A stretch of 64,000 nucleotides of DNA, from NCBI GenBank assembly GCA_030737835.1, contig JAUJYN010000018.1, forward strand, positions 3,038,001-3,102,000, written 5' to 3'. Below the pieces are notes generated by a model that saw only the letters and a list, made by a program, of their open reading frames with translations, had not been told where the DNA came from and searched no databases. A program made the position numbers and the translations under genes. Source of the DNA: Acorus gramineus (Eukaryota; Streptophyta; Magnoliopsida; Acorales; Acoraceae). This document shows positions 23,683 through 36,262 of the stretch, in pieces. Position 1 is the stretch's first letter, and every line of letters begins with the position of its first letter.

Positions 23683-25428
23683 ACCCCGATAATCTCAATT
23701 CCTGCTCGGGGACGGAAGCAAAGCAGTCTTACTTCATGTCCAATAGAGCACTCGTCGTGAAGGAGCGTACGTAAGGCTAAGGAAGGCGCATTTCCACCCC
23801 ATGCGTACTAAGGTAAGTCTAATGAGTAGGCCCGTAAACCTCTCGTAAGCTCGGAGAGTATGGCATGGAAGATTTAACACTGATTAAGCGGAAGCTAAAT
23901 TGTGTTTTTTTTCCATTGTTAAAAGAAACATACTTTGGGTGAGCGGCAGTGGTAAACAAAGTTGATAGTCGTATCGAATGAATATAAGAAAGGATAAAAA
24001 GTGATCCCCGTTACTCGTGCATCATTTAGGGCGAAAGGAATTGATTACTTTTTTACCATCAGCATACCCAGATACTCTCCGAGCTTAACAGAGAGGTTCA
24101 TGCATAACTAATAAAAAAAAGGCAACAAAACAACAAAAAAACTCTAACAAAAAGCAACAAAAAAACAACTCAAACTCAAGCAACAAAACAACAACGGGAA
24201 TGTCGTAGATATCGTCGGCGCCGAACACCGCAACCTGTACTTAGAAAAGGGTACCTTGTCAAGTTGCGGTACAAGAAGGCGGCGCCCTTATCTGCTCATA
24301 AATAGGCTTCCGAGTTATCCGTTATCGCACTCCTCTAGGGACGTCTAACATCAATGCTCGGATCAAAGTTTATTACCTCTCCTTTTAAAACCGGCTCGAA
24401 GGTTTATGCTTTAGTCGCTTCTTTCTCTAACTGGGCGAGCTTGCTTTGTTTCCGTATCTGCAACTCATGGAAGTTCATTCTATGCTGGATCCACTATTTC
24501 TGCTGCTGAAAGGTGGTGAAATGACGCGAGCGAAGGAAAAGTTTTTATTATGCTTTTTCGTATGATGGTGCTGCATCACTGGCTTCTGAACTTAGCTCGC
24601 CTGATCCTTCTCTACACTTTCTCAGTTTTATTACCCATCGAGTATGAGGTATGATATTTTCATTAAAAAGTTTTATTTAATAGGGATTCAAATTTTAAAG
24701 ATTTATTGATTTTCTTTGAAACAAGATTTCAATTTATCAGTTTGATTTTATAGTTTATTTTACCATTAAAAAATAAGCCAATTTGAAAGTTTTTAAGTGT
24801 TCTTTTGTGTATCTAATTATCTGCCCCTCAGGCCGAAATACAGTATAAATTACTCTCTAATCTCTTTCTCAGTTTTATCACTTAATATCCGTTTTCTTTT
24901 TAAAGATTTAGAAATGCCTAAAAACAAGAAAATAATTTCAATTTAAAAGTTTGATTTTATCGTTGATTTTCTTACCAACAAAGTAAAAAGAGACTATACT
25001 TTTACCATTCCTTGATCATTGAAAAGATAGAAAGGAAGGAGCGGGGTTCAGACCAGCCCTAGTCATCGATGTATTCAATCCAACCTCATTATTAAAACTC
25101 CCATTCCTGTTTCCCCTACTGATTCAACCAACGTTTTTTACACTGCTTTTCTAAAATCTCCTATAGCAGTTTAAGCGACACCATCTCGCCTTCCGGGGTA
25201 CGTGTAAGCTCTTGCCAAAGTTCCTCCGTATACTGACCTTGTTCCAGGTCGTGGCCGAATGAATCCGTCGTCTCTACGCTTCTTCTCGTCCTCGTCTACG
25301 TCCGTTCATCACCTCAGAAGCGAATTCGCGTGTAGGAAGCGCTGTCTGTCTACCGTTTACTCTATCTATTGATCCGACTTACCTCTCCATTCATTAAGAA
25401 ATAAGAGATTGACCAATACTCATTTGTC
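23683..25428. other. Unique AT-rich insert (about 1.75 kb) in LTR C
   Basis: The LTR sequence breaks after GATAACTGCCCAAC and resumes at about CTCTGAACATCGATACG; the two parts are contiguous at 33600-33655 (rc). The insert matches nothing else in the window and has no ORF of 60 residues or more. It holds a CAACAAAA-rich low-complexity tract (24110-24195) and an inverted repeat (23837-23863 with 24072-24102). No TG..CA or TC..CTRR ends or clear target duplication are visible. An organelle-derived or captured host segment is possible; I do not recognise it. Confidence 0.6.
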
Positions 25429-26429
25429 GTCTGGTGTCTCTGAACATCGATACGTAACCGGACTCAACAACTATGGGAACGGACGAAAAACGAATGGGTC
25501 ACGTGGCGATGTGACTTCACCTCATCTTCACCCTCACCCTCACCCTTAAGGGTGACACAAGACTGTTGGAAGAAAACCTTTTGTTCTACACCCTTCGTCA
25601 TCCGGTAGCCCTCTCCCGACCAGCCTCTACTTGGTATACTCCCATGATCAGTACATCTGCCGAATGCATCGGTAGTACCTATAGGTGGGAGCCCTCTATC
25701 AGGACAGCTTTAACGTCGGGTAGCTTCAATACGGATCTGAAGAAGGGGAGAACAATTCCACGCTCGCAAAATCATCCAGTAGCCCTTTCCCGCGTAGCCT
25801 CTACCTGTCAGCTTTACACAATCGGTACATCAGCCAGATGCGTACCGCGATACACATCAGTAGAAACTACAAGTGGTAGCACCCAAACATGACAGCTTCG
25901 ACGCTGGGGTGTTCGATGCACGACAATGTCGGGAGGAAACACCCCGCGTTCGCAAAGCGAACCCTATGGGAAAGTCAACTATGCCAGATAATCACATATT
26001 GATGATATTAAATACTCTTGTAGTCCCACACGGTTGCATCGCTCAGACACAAGGGGTTGCCTCTGCTCTCATGCAGAAATAAGCCCAAGGCACATAACCA
26101 ACAGGCGGTTTATACACATGCCTAGCACGGGTAGGCTTAGCTTAATGCCATAACTACCGGCTTAACAAAACCGATAAGATAATGAATTCTCCTGAATTCC
26201 AAATGAGTGCATCGCTCGGATGCACGGGGGCGATTACATCGCTAGCGCTCTAACTAATAAGGTACAACCCGACAACGGGTAATACTCATGCCTATTTTAG
26301 ATTGGCCTAATCAGTTTTAACATGCACATATATATCCATGAGAATTATATCTTAGTTATGTACATGAACTACATGCACGATAACATATCAAATAATTATA
26401 GGGATACTCCCTAACATGGATAAACAATA

Positions 26430-26540
26430 TATATACCATGCATGGGCTAAATAATATGCATACAAGCCTACAAGCATACCTCATGTAAGCATACAAGCAT
26501 GCTTCATACAAGCATACTAGCATTCAAGCATATACCCTAA
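26430..26540. repeat. AAGCATAC-type minisatellite in LTR C
   Basis: Imperfect tandem units of the form acaagcata(c/t)(c/t)tcat repeat about five times. The same motif is expanded in LTR J at 62380-62505, at the equivalent LTR position. Confidence 0.6.
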
Positions 26541-27214
26541 AATGCGTTGGATATCACCAACTTAAAAGGGAAGGGTCAAGCGCGATCTCGCGCACTTACA
26601 GGTGCATGCCAATATTCCCAAACGAACCTGAGTCGAGTAGGAAATCGCATCTACTTACTCAGTTCCCGCAAAGAGGGAGGGCGAGAGAGAGGGAAAGTCT
26701 CATCCTCTTCGAAAGCTGGTCATAGCTTTGCCCCAACAAGATGGGTGCAACAACCATACCATGTCCTCCAGTCTTATGACCAGGGAATATTAAGTATGCA
26801 CCCGGTTATTAACCCAGGTTTAATCATGCTAGATATTACTAACATAGGGAGGTAGTACTATAAATAGAGACTACCTAAGGCATGCATATTCTATACATTC
26901 ATATTAACACACATCACGCATGCCCATGCACGAAGGGCGCATGCAAACATAATAATTCACACATGAATATGATACATAGACAAGTATATGGTAGAAATAG
27001 GGGGTTCTACACAATATACGAGCTATACTAACCTAGCATGCAAATACCTAGCATATTATGGGTTAGACATGACCATACTACTTATCTAAATAAGTAGTAT
27101 AGTCAAGGTGCCCAACGGATGCGCGACGCACGACTACGTGCATCCAACGCTTCCCGAAGGGTTGGATCGAACCACTCACCGATACCCAGATCGCCGTGCG
27201 TCCGGTCTATGAGA

Positions 27215-27216
27215 TG
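27215..27216 (-). other. Exon-exon junction (intron absent) in LTR C
   Basis: The rc sequence on the exon 2 side starts ATCTCATAGACCGGACGC, and the leader-exon side ends CCCTCCCCTTGTTTTC. In other type I LTRs exactly these two words are separated by GTAAGGC to TTTGCAG (for example 45899-46294 and 2350-2866). Only the last leader-exon base differs. Confidence 0.75.
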
Positions 27217-28644
27217 AAAACAAGGGGAGGGAAAATGGGGAGATTCGGGGTTCTCGACACACCCACGACCACCTCAACCACCACCACCACTACCACCACC
27301 TCATCAGCATCTCCTCAAGCCCTTAATCATCTTCTTTGCACCCCCTTTTGTGCTTCTTCTTCTCCTTCAGTTGCTGATTTTTTTCTTTTTAAAACTCACT
27401 AGAGAAAGCCTAAAAGGGAGAGAAAAGAGAGGGACGTTGGAGGGAGAGGGAGAGAGAGAGTTCTCACTCTCAAAGGGTGTTTAATGCCCAAAAAGTGGGT
27501 GGTTGGGGGGGGTTTGACCTTGTCAACCCAACCAAGGAAATAAACAAAACCCATTGGCTTGAAAAAGTCAACTTTGACTGGTCAAAGTCTCCATTTGACA
27601 ATCCAGTATCGACCAAAACCAGAATACGATTCGGAACTACATAATTTCCTAAAACGTAACCAAAACTCGAATGAAATTTTTATGAGTAGTACAACACAGT
27701 ACCAGGACCCATAATATACGGTTACATTTTCAATCAGAGTACTCCAACTCCTGTAGGTGGCTCCGAAATTTTAGCGACTCCGATCGAAAAAATAAGGCTC
27801 CAAATGACACAGGCATAACCCCAAGGGAGGGGGGATGAAAGGGGGAGATTTGGGGGTCCTCGATGCACCCACGACCACCTCAACCACCACCACCACTACC
27901 ACCACCTCCACAGCCTCTCCTCATCTTTCTTTGGCTGAAAAACAGGGGGGAAAGACATGAGAGGGAGCTTGAGAGAAGAGAAACCACAACAATAACAACA
28001 CTTACAAACAAACACACCTTTTTGCACTTCCTTCTTCACCTTCTCCTTCAATTGCTTCTGTTATGCCTGTGTCATTTGGAGCTATTTTGGTTAAGCCTTG
28101 GTCGCATCTGGGTCATTCAGGGCCTTTTTCTTTTTCGATCGGAGTCGCTAAAATTTTGTCTTTTAGCCACCTGCGGGAGTTGGAGTACTCTGATTGGAAA
28201 TCTAATTGCATATTATGGGTCCTGGTACTGTTTCATACTATCCATAAAAATTTCATCGAATTCCGGTAACGTTTTGAAAAATATGCAGTTCTGAACCGTA
28301 TCCGGGTTTTGAGAGTTCTTGGTTGGTCGAATAGTGTGAGATATTTTGGGGATGTGGTGACCTTTGGTAACCTTACCCCCACCTTGCTTAGGGATGAAGA
28401 AACCATTGGTTATTTGATTTGTGAGTGGGTGAGCCTAACCCTAACCTCACCACCCCCTTATGGTCACCCCTAGGCACTATTTGGGCATGAAAATGACCAT
28501 TTTGCCCTCTCTCTCTCTCCCCCTCTCTCCCATTTCGTGGAACATGTTCTCTCCCTCTCTTGGCCTCTTTTTTTTTCCCTCTTTGTGTGTGGAGAAGGAG
28601 GAGGAAGAATCAAATGAAGGAGAAGAAGAAGGAAGCACAAGAAG

Positions 28645-28727
28645 GTGAGTTTTGTGCATGTGTGGTTGTTGTGGTAGTTTCTCCTCTAGCAAGCTCCCTC
28701 TTATGTCTTTCCCCCCCTGTTTTGCAG
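28645..28727 (+). other. Short leader intron of LTR L (83 bp)
   Basis: The donor GAAG|GTGAGT, a pyrimidine tract and the acceptor TTTTGCAG|CCAAAG bound the intron. This is the clearest short intron among type I copies. Confidence 0.65.
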
Positions 28728-31081
28728 CCAAAGAAGGCTGAGGAGGGCTGTGGAGGTGGTGGTAGTGGTGGTGGTGGTTGAGGTGGTCGCGGGTGCATCG
28801 AGGGCCCCCGAATCTCCCCCTTTCATTCCCCCTCCCTAGGTGAGCTCTTCCCCTTCTTTTCTTTGGTTTTCATGGCTTTAGGGGTTGTTGGGAAGTCATG
28901 CATGCTAGGTAGTTGGTTTAGGGTGAGTGAGAAGTGTGGAGGAGGGGTTAAAAGTGGTTAAAAGGGGTTAAGAATGGCTGGGCATGCGCGCGGGTCTGTC
29001 CGCGCGCGTGCGCACATAGAAGCGCGCGCAGAGGGGCGCTGGCAGGCGCAGGCGGGGGCACAGGCGGGCGTGTGCGAGTGCGCGCGGGCGTTGGTAGCGC
29101 GCGCGGTGCGCGCAGGACGTCAGCGCGAGTGTGCGCGCGCGCGGGGCAGTGGGTCTGGGCGTGCGCCTGGGCATGCGGCAAGGTGCCAGTGCGCCCGCGC
29201 GCGTGTGCGTGCGAGTGCTAGGGCATGCGCGGGGCTGCCCAGGGGTTCGGGTAGGTGCTGGGGCACTCGTGCATGCGTGCGTACGCGCGTGCTCACATGC
29301 ATGCGAGCCCGTATGCGTGCATGTCTAAGTCTGTAACGTCTCTATATTTTTAGCCTTATATATTTATTTTAAATATATAATAGAATTTTTAAATTGAAAT
29401 TTAATTATTTCATTTTTCAGATTTGGCGGTGGGCCCAAATGGGTCTAATTTGATTTATAATTTTGATAATTATAAATTGATGTTGAAATATTTATTTTAT
29501 ATTTTTCTGGAGATCTTTATAGTCTCAAGATATTTTGGTTGAAATTTGGTGAGATTCGGAGTTCAGGAAATTAGGTTTTTAGGATTTTGTGTTAAGTTAT
29601 TGGGCCCAGGGATCTAGTTGCGAATCCAGAATATCTTTTAATAGGATTCAGGGATCTGTTTGTAACTCGGATAGGGATCTGTCTGTAAATCGGATAAGGA
29701 CCTAGTTGTAAACCCGTAATACTTGAGGGGTCGTTTTGTAATTTGGTAAAAACCCCTTTTATATAACACGTTTTGGGTTAGGGTTTGCATCAGAATTCTC
29801 ATGAGACATGAAGGGTGTGGATGACCTAACTCTACCCGTCGAGCACCACAAGGTGATAATTCTTTCTCTATTGATTTTGTTATTTAGTATTTCAATTTAT
29901 TTTTGGTTAGGAGATGATTGTGTCAATCGATTTTTTGGGGAAGAAGGTTGATGGATTAGGGTTAGGGTTAGGGTTTGATTGATTTTAAATAGATGATGTT
30001 TTTATTAGATTTCAATGGATCTCGAAGGATTTCTTAAGATCAAACTAGATTTATTGGTTTTGGGATTTAAGGGTTATTTTCGGGTTGATTGTATACCTGA
30101 TCATTTAAATCGTGTTTTTGACTATGATAGAGTAGTTTCTGGGAAAATTGTATGTCACAAACAAAAATAGGTTTTGCAAATATCTTTCCAACAAATCATG
30201 AATCGTCCAATTCGGAGTTACAGGTAGAAAGTTATGATTTTTCAAAGATTTCTGTGCAGTTTCTTAGAATTCAAATATTTAGCTTCATGACCAAGTTTGA
30301 TGAATTTTAGAGATTAAAGGGATCCCAAATGGATGTTTAATGAGTATAATTTGATTTATGGGTTTTGATGATTTTATTGATCTGGTGACTCAAATTGGAT
30401 CTTAAATCGATAATTTGGTTTAGTGGGATCAATGAATATTAATTGGATATTATTGTTATTTGGATATAAATTGATTGGATTGAGTTATTTGGATCATTGG
30501 AGTTGTAGTGAAGCCTTAGTGGATCATTGGAGTTGTAGTGGATTATTTGTCTAAATATTTTATTCGAGGATTGATCGATTATGTGGGCTTTATGAAATAA
30601 ATGGATATTGATTATCGGATCATTGTGAGATATGAATATTTTAATTTTTATTCGGAGTTGGGATTTTTGTTAGGCCTTTAAGGTGAGTTGCGGATTGTAG
30701 GTCTATTTGGTACGGGCTCTTGGGATTATTGGGCCGAGTGTTGTTGTCAGTTGTTTGTCATGATTGAATGATTTTCTTATTTATTGATTGTATAATTGTT
30801 ATGCTAGATTATCCACGTGCGAGTGTGTAGCGTTCATGCACGTGCATCGGTTTGTATTGCGTGGACTGGAGGTGAGTGGATGTCTCTATATTATTTGAAA
30901 AGCATCATGTTATTTTATGATTATGAAATCTATCTTGTATGAACCATATGAGCATGTTATCATCATATAGGTTGATATTTTGGATATATTGTATGCATTG
31001 GAAATTATGGGATTTATGAAAATTGTCGCATGCTGTATACTTGAAAGAATAAGTAGTTTTGATTGTGCATGCATTAAATCG

Positions 31082-31160
31082 TCTAGGTGGCTCAGTCTAG
31101 GTGGCTGCGGTCTAAATTTGACCCAAGTCTAGGTGGCTATGTCTATGTGGCCCGATTTCT
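31082..31160 (+). repeat. TCTAGGTGGC tandem repeat
   Basis: Four to five imperfect copies of (g)tctaggtggc(t) occur within the third-family LTR, spaced 15-35 bp apart. Confidence 0.6.
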
Positions 31161-31716
31161 AAAGTGAAATCCCTACGGCTAGGTGTCGTGGAAAGCGGGC
31201 ATGCGTGTCCGTTGCATTCATATACATCATGTAGTTGAAATCATGAGAAGATTTTTATGACATCATATTTTATTCGAAAGAGAAATGTTATTATATCCTT
31301 GAATGTTTTAAATGGCTTCTTTATTATAAGCTTTGCTTTATATATTACAACAATTGTTCCATAAGCACTTTATAACTGATTATTTTAAAGTATAATATAT
31401 TATTGGGACACTTGGGTCCATTCATTGAGCGCGTGGTAGCTCATCCCTCTCTTTTCCCAACCTTTCAGATTAGCTGTTGGTGGTTGTCGATCTCGTTAAG
31501 GCGTTGGAGGTTGAAGCTCGTATTTTATTTCCGGAGCACTAGACTTGTGTAAAAGGTGTTGGTCATTTCTTTGGCATGTAGAGGACCCATATGTATGATA
31601 GTGTGGACATATAAATTTAGTTGTTCCCGATGTATATTGAATTTGTGTTGGATTTTAGCCTTGACAATATATGTATAATTATGGGATGTATTCGTATGTT
31701 CTCTAGATGAAGAAAA

Positions 31717-31718
<2 letters not shown>

Positions 31719-31750
<32 letters not shown>
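31719..31750. repeat. TA microsatellite
   Basis: An uninterrupted run of TA dinucleotides lies near the 3' end of the third-family LTR. Confidence 0.9.
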
Positions 31751-31753
<3 letters not shown>

Positions 31754-34653
31754 CTCTGAGATTTGAGGAATTTAGTTAACGCAACCGGATTTCACGCTTC
31801 AAAATGGAGCCGTGGATCCGGGGGCGTTACAAAGTCTTTTGTATTTCTAGTAATTTCTAAGTGTTGTAATGTGATTTTACTCACCAAATTGAATGCCCTT
31901 ACTTTGCAGATCTCGTCAGATGGGATGCGCGAGGTCCCGGGTTGCGGTGAGTGGTTTGATCCAACCCCCCCCCCCCCCCCGCTTCGAGATGCGCTTGACG
32001 CGCGTAGTCGTGCGTCGTGCATCGATGGGGCATCCTAGCTATACTACTTGTGTAGATAAGTAGTATGGCCATGCTTAAACTATAATATGTTAGATATCTT
32101 GCATGCTAGGCTTATATGGCATGTATTGTATCCATGTATGAATGATTGTGTTGCATGTGCCCCTCTTGTATGGGCGTGTATTTATGTAATGTGTACGGAT
32201 GTATAGAATATGGCATGCCTTAGGTAGTATTGTAATACTACTCCCACCATATTAATTGGAATATCCAACATGATTAAGTCTGGGTTAATAACGGGCATCT
32301 GCCTAATATTCCCTTGCGATAAGACTCGAGGGCGTGGTGTAGTTGTTGCGCCCATGCTAATGGGGTAAAGCTATAACCAACTTCATGAGATGATGATCTC
32401 TCTCGCCCTCTCCCTCTGCACGAACTGAGTAAGTAGATGCGATTTTCTACTCGACTCAGGTTCGTTTGGAATATTGGCATGCACCTGTTAGTGCGCGAGA
32501 TTTGCGCTTGACCCTTACCTTTTAAGTTGGTGATATCCAACGCATGCTTAAGTTAGGCCTTGTGCGCTTATGTGATTAATGGCCATGTATGCATGTTGTA
32601 TGATTTATTATGATGTAAATCCATGTTAGGGAGTATCTCTATAATTATTTGATAGGTTATCGTGCATGTAGTTCATGTACATAACTAAGATATAATTCTT
32701 TTGGATATATATGCGCATGTTAAAACTGATTAGGCCTATCTGAAATAGGCGTGGGTATGACCCGTTGTCGGGTTGTACCTTATTAGTTAGAGCGCTAGCG
32801 ATGTAATCGCCCCAGTGCATCCGAGCGATGCACTCATTTGGAATTCAGGAGAATTCATTATCTTATCAGTTTTGTTAAGCCGGTAGTTGTGGCATTAAGC
32901 TAGGCCTATCCGTGCGAGGCGTGTATATGAACCGCCTGTTAAGTTATGTGCCTTGGGATTATTTCTGCGTGAGAGCAGAGGCAACCCCCTTGTGTTCGAG
33001 CGACGCAACCGTGTGGGAGTACAATAGTATTTGATATCATCGATATGTGATTATCGAGAGTAGTTGTTTTTCCATTGGGTTCGCTTTGCGAACATGGAAT
33101 GTTTACTCCCAATGTCGTCCGTGTTGAAGAGGCCCGGGTTGTAGCTGTCCTGACAGAGGGCTCCCATCCGTAGGTACCACCGATGCGTTCGGGAGCGTAC
33201 TGATCGTGGGAGTGTACCAGGTAGAGGCTACCCGGGAGAGGGCTAACGAATGATATTGCAAGTGTGGAATCGTTCTCCCCTTCGTTGGATCCGATGTAGG
33301 AACTTCCCGGTGTTGGAAAAGCTGTCCTGACAGAGGGCTCCCATCCGTAGGTACCACCGATGCGTTCGGAAGCGTACTGATCGTGGGAGTATACCAGGTA
33401 GTGACTACCCGGGGAAAGGGCTACCGGTGGACCAAGGGTGTAGAGGAGTCTAATCTCTCCAAAAGTCCTATGTCACCTCTAAAGGGTGTAGAGGAGTCTT
33501 ATCTCTCCAAAGGTCCTATGTCACCTCTAAAGGGTGAGGGCGAGGATGAGGTGAAGACACGTCGCCGCGAGACCCATTCGTTGTTCGTCCGTTCCCATAG
33601 TTGTTGGGTCCGGTTGCGTATCGATGTTCAAAGACATCGTTGGGCAGTTATCTCGATGTAGATGATCCAGTAGCGTTGTGTAGACCAGTAATTTCGGGTC
33701 TCTTCGACCAACGGTATGGTCTCTCCCCAAGAGACCCAAGAGTCTCCCTCCGGGAGTGAGGGTGAGGTTGGTGATTCAGTAGTGTTGTGTGGACCAGTAA
33801 TTCCGCGTCTCTTTGACCAACGGTATGGTCTCTCCCCAAAAGTCCCAAGAGTCTTCCTCCGGGAGTGAGGGTGAGGGTGAGGTTGGTCGCGTCGCCGCGT
33901 GACCTTGTTATCCATTGGGTTTCTGTTATATAGGTGTCACTTTTAACCTTCTGGTAACCGTTGGGACATTCTGGCAGTTTTTCAGTTTTTTTCGTTTTTC
34001 GATCGGAACCGCTAAAATTTCAGGTTGTTAGCTATCGCCTTGAGATAGAGGGCTCTGATTAAAAATCTAACTGCATATTACGTGTCCTGGTGCCATTCCA
34101 AGCCTCTCACGAAAATTTCATCGAATTCCGGTAACGTTTCTGAAATTTCATAGTTCCGGGGCGTATCCGGGTTTTGACCGAGCGAGAAGTCATTGGGAGA
34201 GTTGACTCGGTCAAAGTGGGCCCATGACTTGGTCAACCCTTTTTGTTTTTTTTGTGTGGTTGGGTTGACCCAAGTCAAAGCCACTTAAACTCTTTAATCA
34301 AGCTTAAAACCCTAATTAACCTTGATTACCCTAATCTAAGGGTGGTTTGACTTATTTAAGTGAGCTAAAAAGGTTGCCCACCACTATTCATCATCTTCTC
34401 AAATTGATTTCTCTCTCTCCCCTCTCTCTTTTTCAAGCTTTTGAGCCCCCTAGAGTCCTCAAAGCTTAAAACCTAAAACATAGGAAGTGCGGTGTTTTCA
34501 AATCCGGATTCCGGCGTGTCTAGCCTTTCCTTCCCCCCTCTTTTCTCCCCTGATTTGGACCATTTCGAGGGCCAAGGGAGATCCCGGCGTTGGAGGCCTT
34601 TGGGGAGAGGTTTCGGTGCGCGAAGAGCAACCGAGCATCCTTGCTTCCCCTTG

Positions 34654-35790
34654 GTAAGCCCTTTTTCCTCTCTTTCATTGCATAGATGTTTGTTAGGATG
34701 ATGGTTTTGGGGTTGGGAGGCGGTCGGTGGCTGTGGGTGGCTGTCGGAGGTGGTTTTGGGCGGTCGGAGGCCATGGGTGGCCGGTGGTTGGTGGTGGAGG
34801 TGCTCGGGCAAGGTGTTAGGCAATCCCGGGCAGGATGCCAGGGCTGGCAGGGCTGTTCTGGGCGGGTAGCAGGGCTGGCAGCGGGCGCAGCAGGCAGGCG
34901 CACCAGTTTGCCGGGCGCGCGAGCGCGTGCGCGCGGGCGCGCACGCGGGCGTGCGCTAGGGGGGTGCAGGGGGAGGCGTGCTGGGTAGGAGGTGCTCGGG
35001 CATCAGGCGGGCAGTGCTCGGGCGTGCAGGCGAGCGGTGCTCGGGCCACTCGGCGATGCGCGCAGGCAAGCAGCGCGGGCAAGCAGCGCGGGGCGAGGCG
35101 CTGGGCGCGTGTTGCGCGGGCTTGCGCGTGGGCGCTGGGTGAGGGTCCCGGGTGCTGGGCGCTGGGCGCTGGGTGAGGGTCCTGAGTGCTGGGCGCTGGG
35201 TCACGGATGCTGGGTGAGCTGGGCAGAGGCGCAGGCGTGCGCGCGGTGAGGTGAGCAGTGGGTGCGAGCGGGCGGGTGCGCGTGCGGGGCGCTGCGCTGG
35301 GGCGCAGTGCGCACGGGTGCACCCGGGGCTAGGCGAGCTGCTGGTCGAGTGGGTGGTGAGCGCGGGGTGCGCGCGGAGCGAGGCAAGGGCAGCGGAGGTG
35401 CGCGCGGGGTGCGCGCGGGGCGAGGCGCTGGGCGCGCGGGGCATGCGGTGTGTGCGTGGGCCAGCGCGGGGCGTGCGGGGTGCGCGCGGGCTGCTGCGGT
35501 GGGGCGCAGCGGGCGCGCGGTGCACCCGGGTGGCTCGGCTGCATGTCCAGGCGTGCGGGCAGGGGCCCGGCGGTGCGCCTGGGTGCGCGGGCTGAGGCGC
35601 GGCGGTGCATCCGGGGACGGGTGGCCGTGCGGGTGGTTGCCGGGAGTGCGGGAATGAGTCGGGATGCTCGGGCTAACGTGCGTACGGGTCGTATGTACGT
35701 TTGCCCGAGCGTTGGGTGCTTTTTAGAGTGTTTTGTGTATTTTTGTAGTAATTGTGGATTTTACTCACCAGTTAATACCCTGTCTTGCAG
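34654..35790 (+). other. Long leader intron (1137 bp) of LTR 33924-37310
   Basis: The donor CCTTG|GTAAGC and the acceptor CTTGCAG|ATCTTGACGG bound the intron. It includes a GGGCGCTGGGTGAGGGT minisatellite (about 35125-35225) and a long CpG-rich core. It is the longest intron copy in the window. Confidence 0.7.
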
Positions 35791-36139
35791 ATCTTGACGG
35801 ACGGTCGCGCGACGACCCGACTTCCGGTGAGTGGGACGATCCAACCCAGTAGGGAGGCGTTACATGCACTTGGGCGTGTACCGTCCTCCCCTGGGGCATC
35901 GTAGTGAATATTAACCTGTTTAATGTGAAAACTATGTAAGCATGATAATCTGTAGTATGCATGCCACCCTAGATTGTATGCTAGGGACTTATACCCTTAG
36001 GACCCGTATAAGAACCATGCACCCTGTTATCATGTTTCCATGCTAGGAAAGCCCCGACCGATGCATGTTCCCATTTAGTTTAATTTGTTTAAATAAAATG
36101 CGAGCATGTGATTATTAGCCTGTATTAGTGAATATTATA

Positions 36140-36262
36140 GGGGAGGGGCCTCGCGAGGACAGTGGTGAGACCCGGGCTAGGGTACTCCGTGTTCCTTGTT
36201 TGGTTGTCGGGATGTCCTATATCGGGACCTCACGCTGCCCTCCCAAGGATTCTTTCCCCGTT
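36140..36262 (+). mobile_element. MITE-like unit, copy g
   Basis: The unit has the same core as the others and is flanked by AATATTATA on the left and AATATTCCA on the right (7 of 9). It has a few extra G bases at its left end. Confidence 0.7.

Larger units (their letters stand above)
23005..27820 (-). mobile_element. LTR C, type I solo LTR lacking both leader introns
   Basis: It starts TGCCACGCCCC and ends GGCATAACC, with exact CCAAG flanks (23000-23004 and 27821-27825). It is inserted four bases into the leader exon of D. About 3.1 kb is LTR and about 1.75 kb (23683-25428) is unrelated insert. Unlike every other copy, exon 2 (ending 27215) is joined directly to the leader exon (from 27216) with no intron between. 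The short intron is also missing near 27340. Confidence 0.88.
29332..31831 (+). mobile_element. Solo LTR of a third family (TGTAACG to CGTTACA), 2500 bp
   Basis: It starts TGTAACGTCTC and ends GGGGGCGTTACA, with exact AAGTC flanks (29327-29331 and 31832-31836). It is AT-rich and unrelated to the others over most of its length. It does share GTGAGTGG (30872-30879) and TGAGC/GCTCA followed by CCCTCTCTTTTCCC and CAG (31426-31468). It also contains a TCTAGGTGGC tandem repeat (31082-31160) and a TA run (31719-31750). The family is probably gypsy (Tekay/Del-like) by its ends and length; this is inference. Confidence 0.88.
28840..31909 (+). other. Long leader intron of LTR L (interrupted)
   Basis: The donor CCCTAG|GTGAGC is at 28840 and the acceptor ACTTTGCAG|ATCTCGTCAG ends at 31909. 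Without the inserted LTR 29332-31831 and its duplication the intron is about 565 bp. The core 28975-29310 is CpG-rich. Confidence 0.65.

Noticed and set aside
23683-25428. Helitron as the explanation of the unique insert
   Set aside because: No 5' TC, no 3' CTRR with adjacent hairpin, and the site is not an AT dinucleotide.
29955-29980. Telomere-like GGGTTAGGGTTAGGG
   Set aside because: There are only about three units, they are not the plant TTTAGGG type, and they lie within an LTR.
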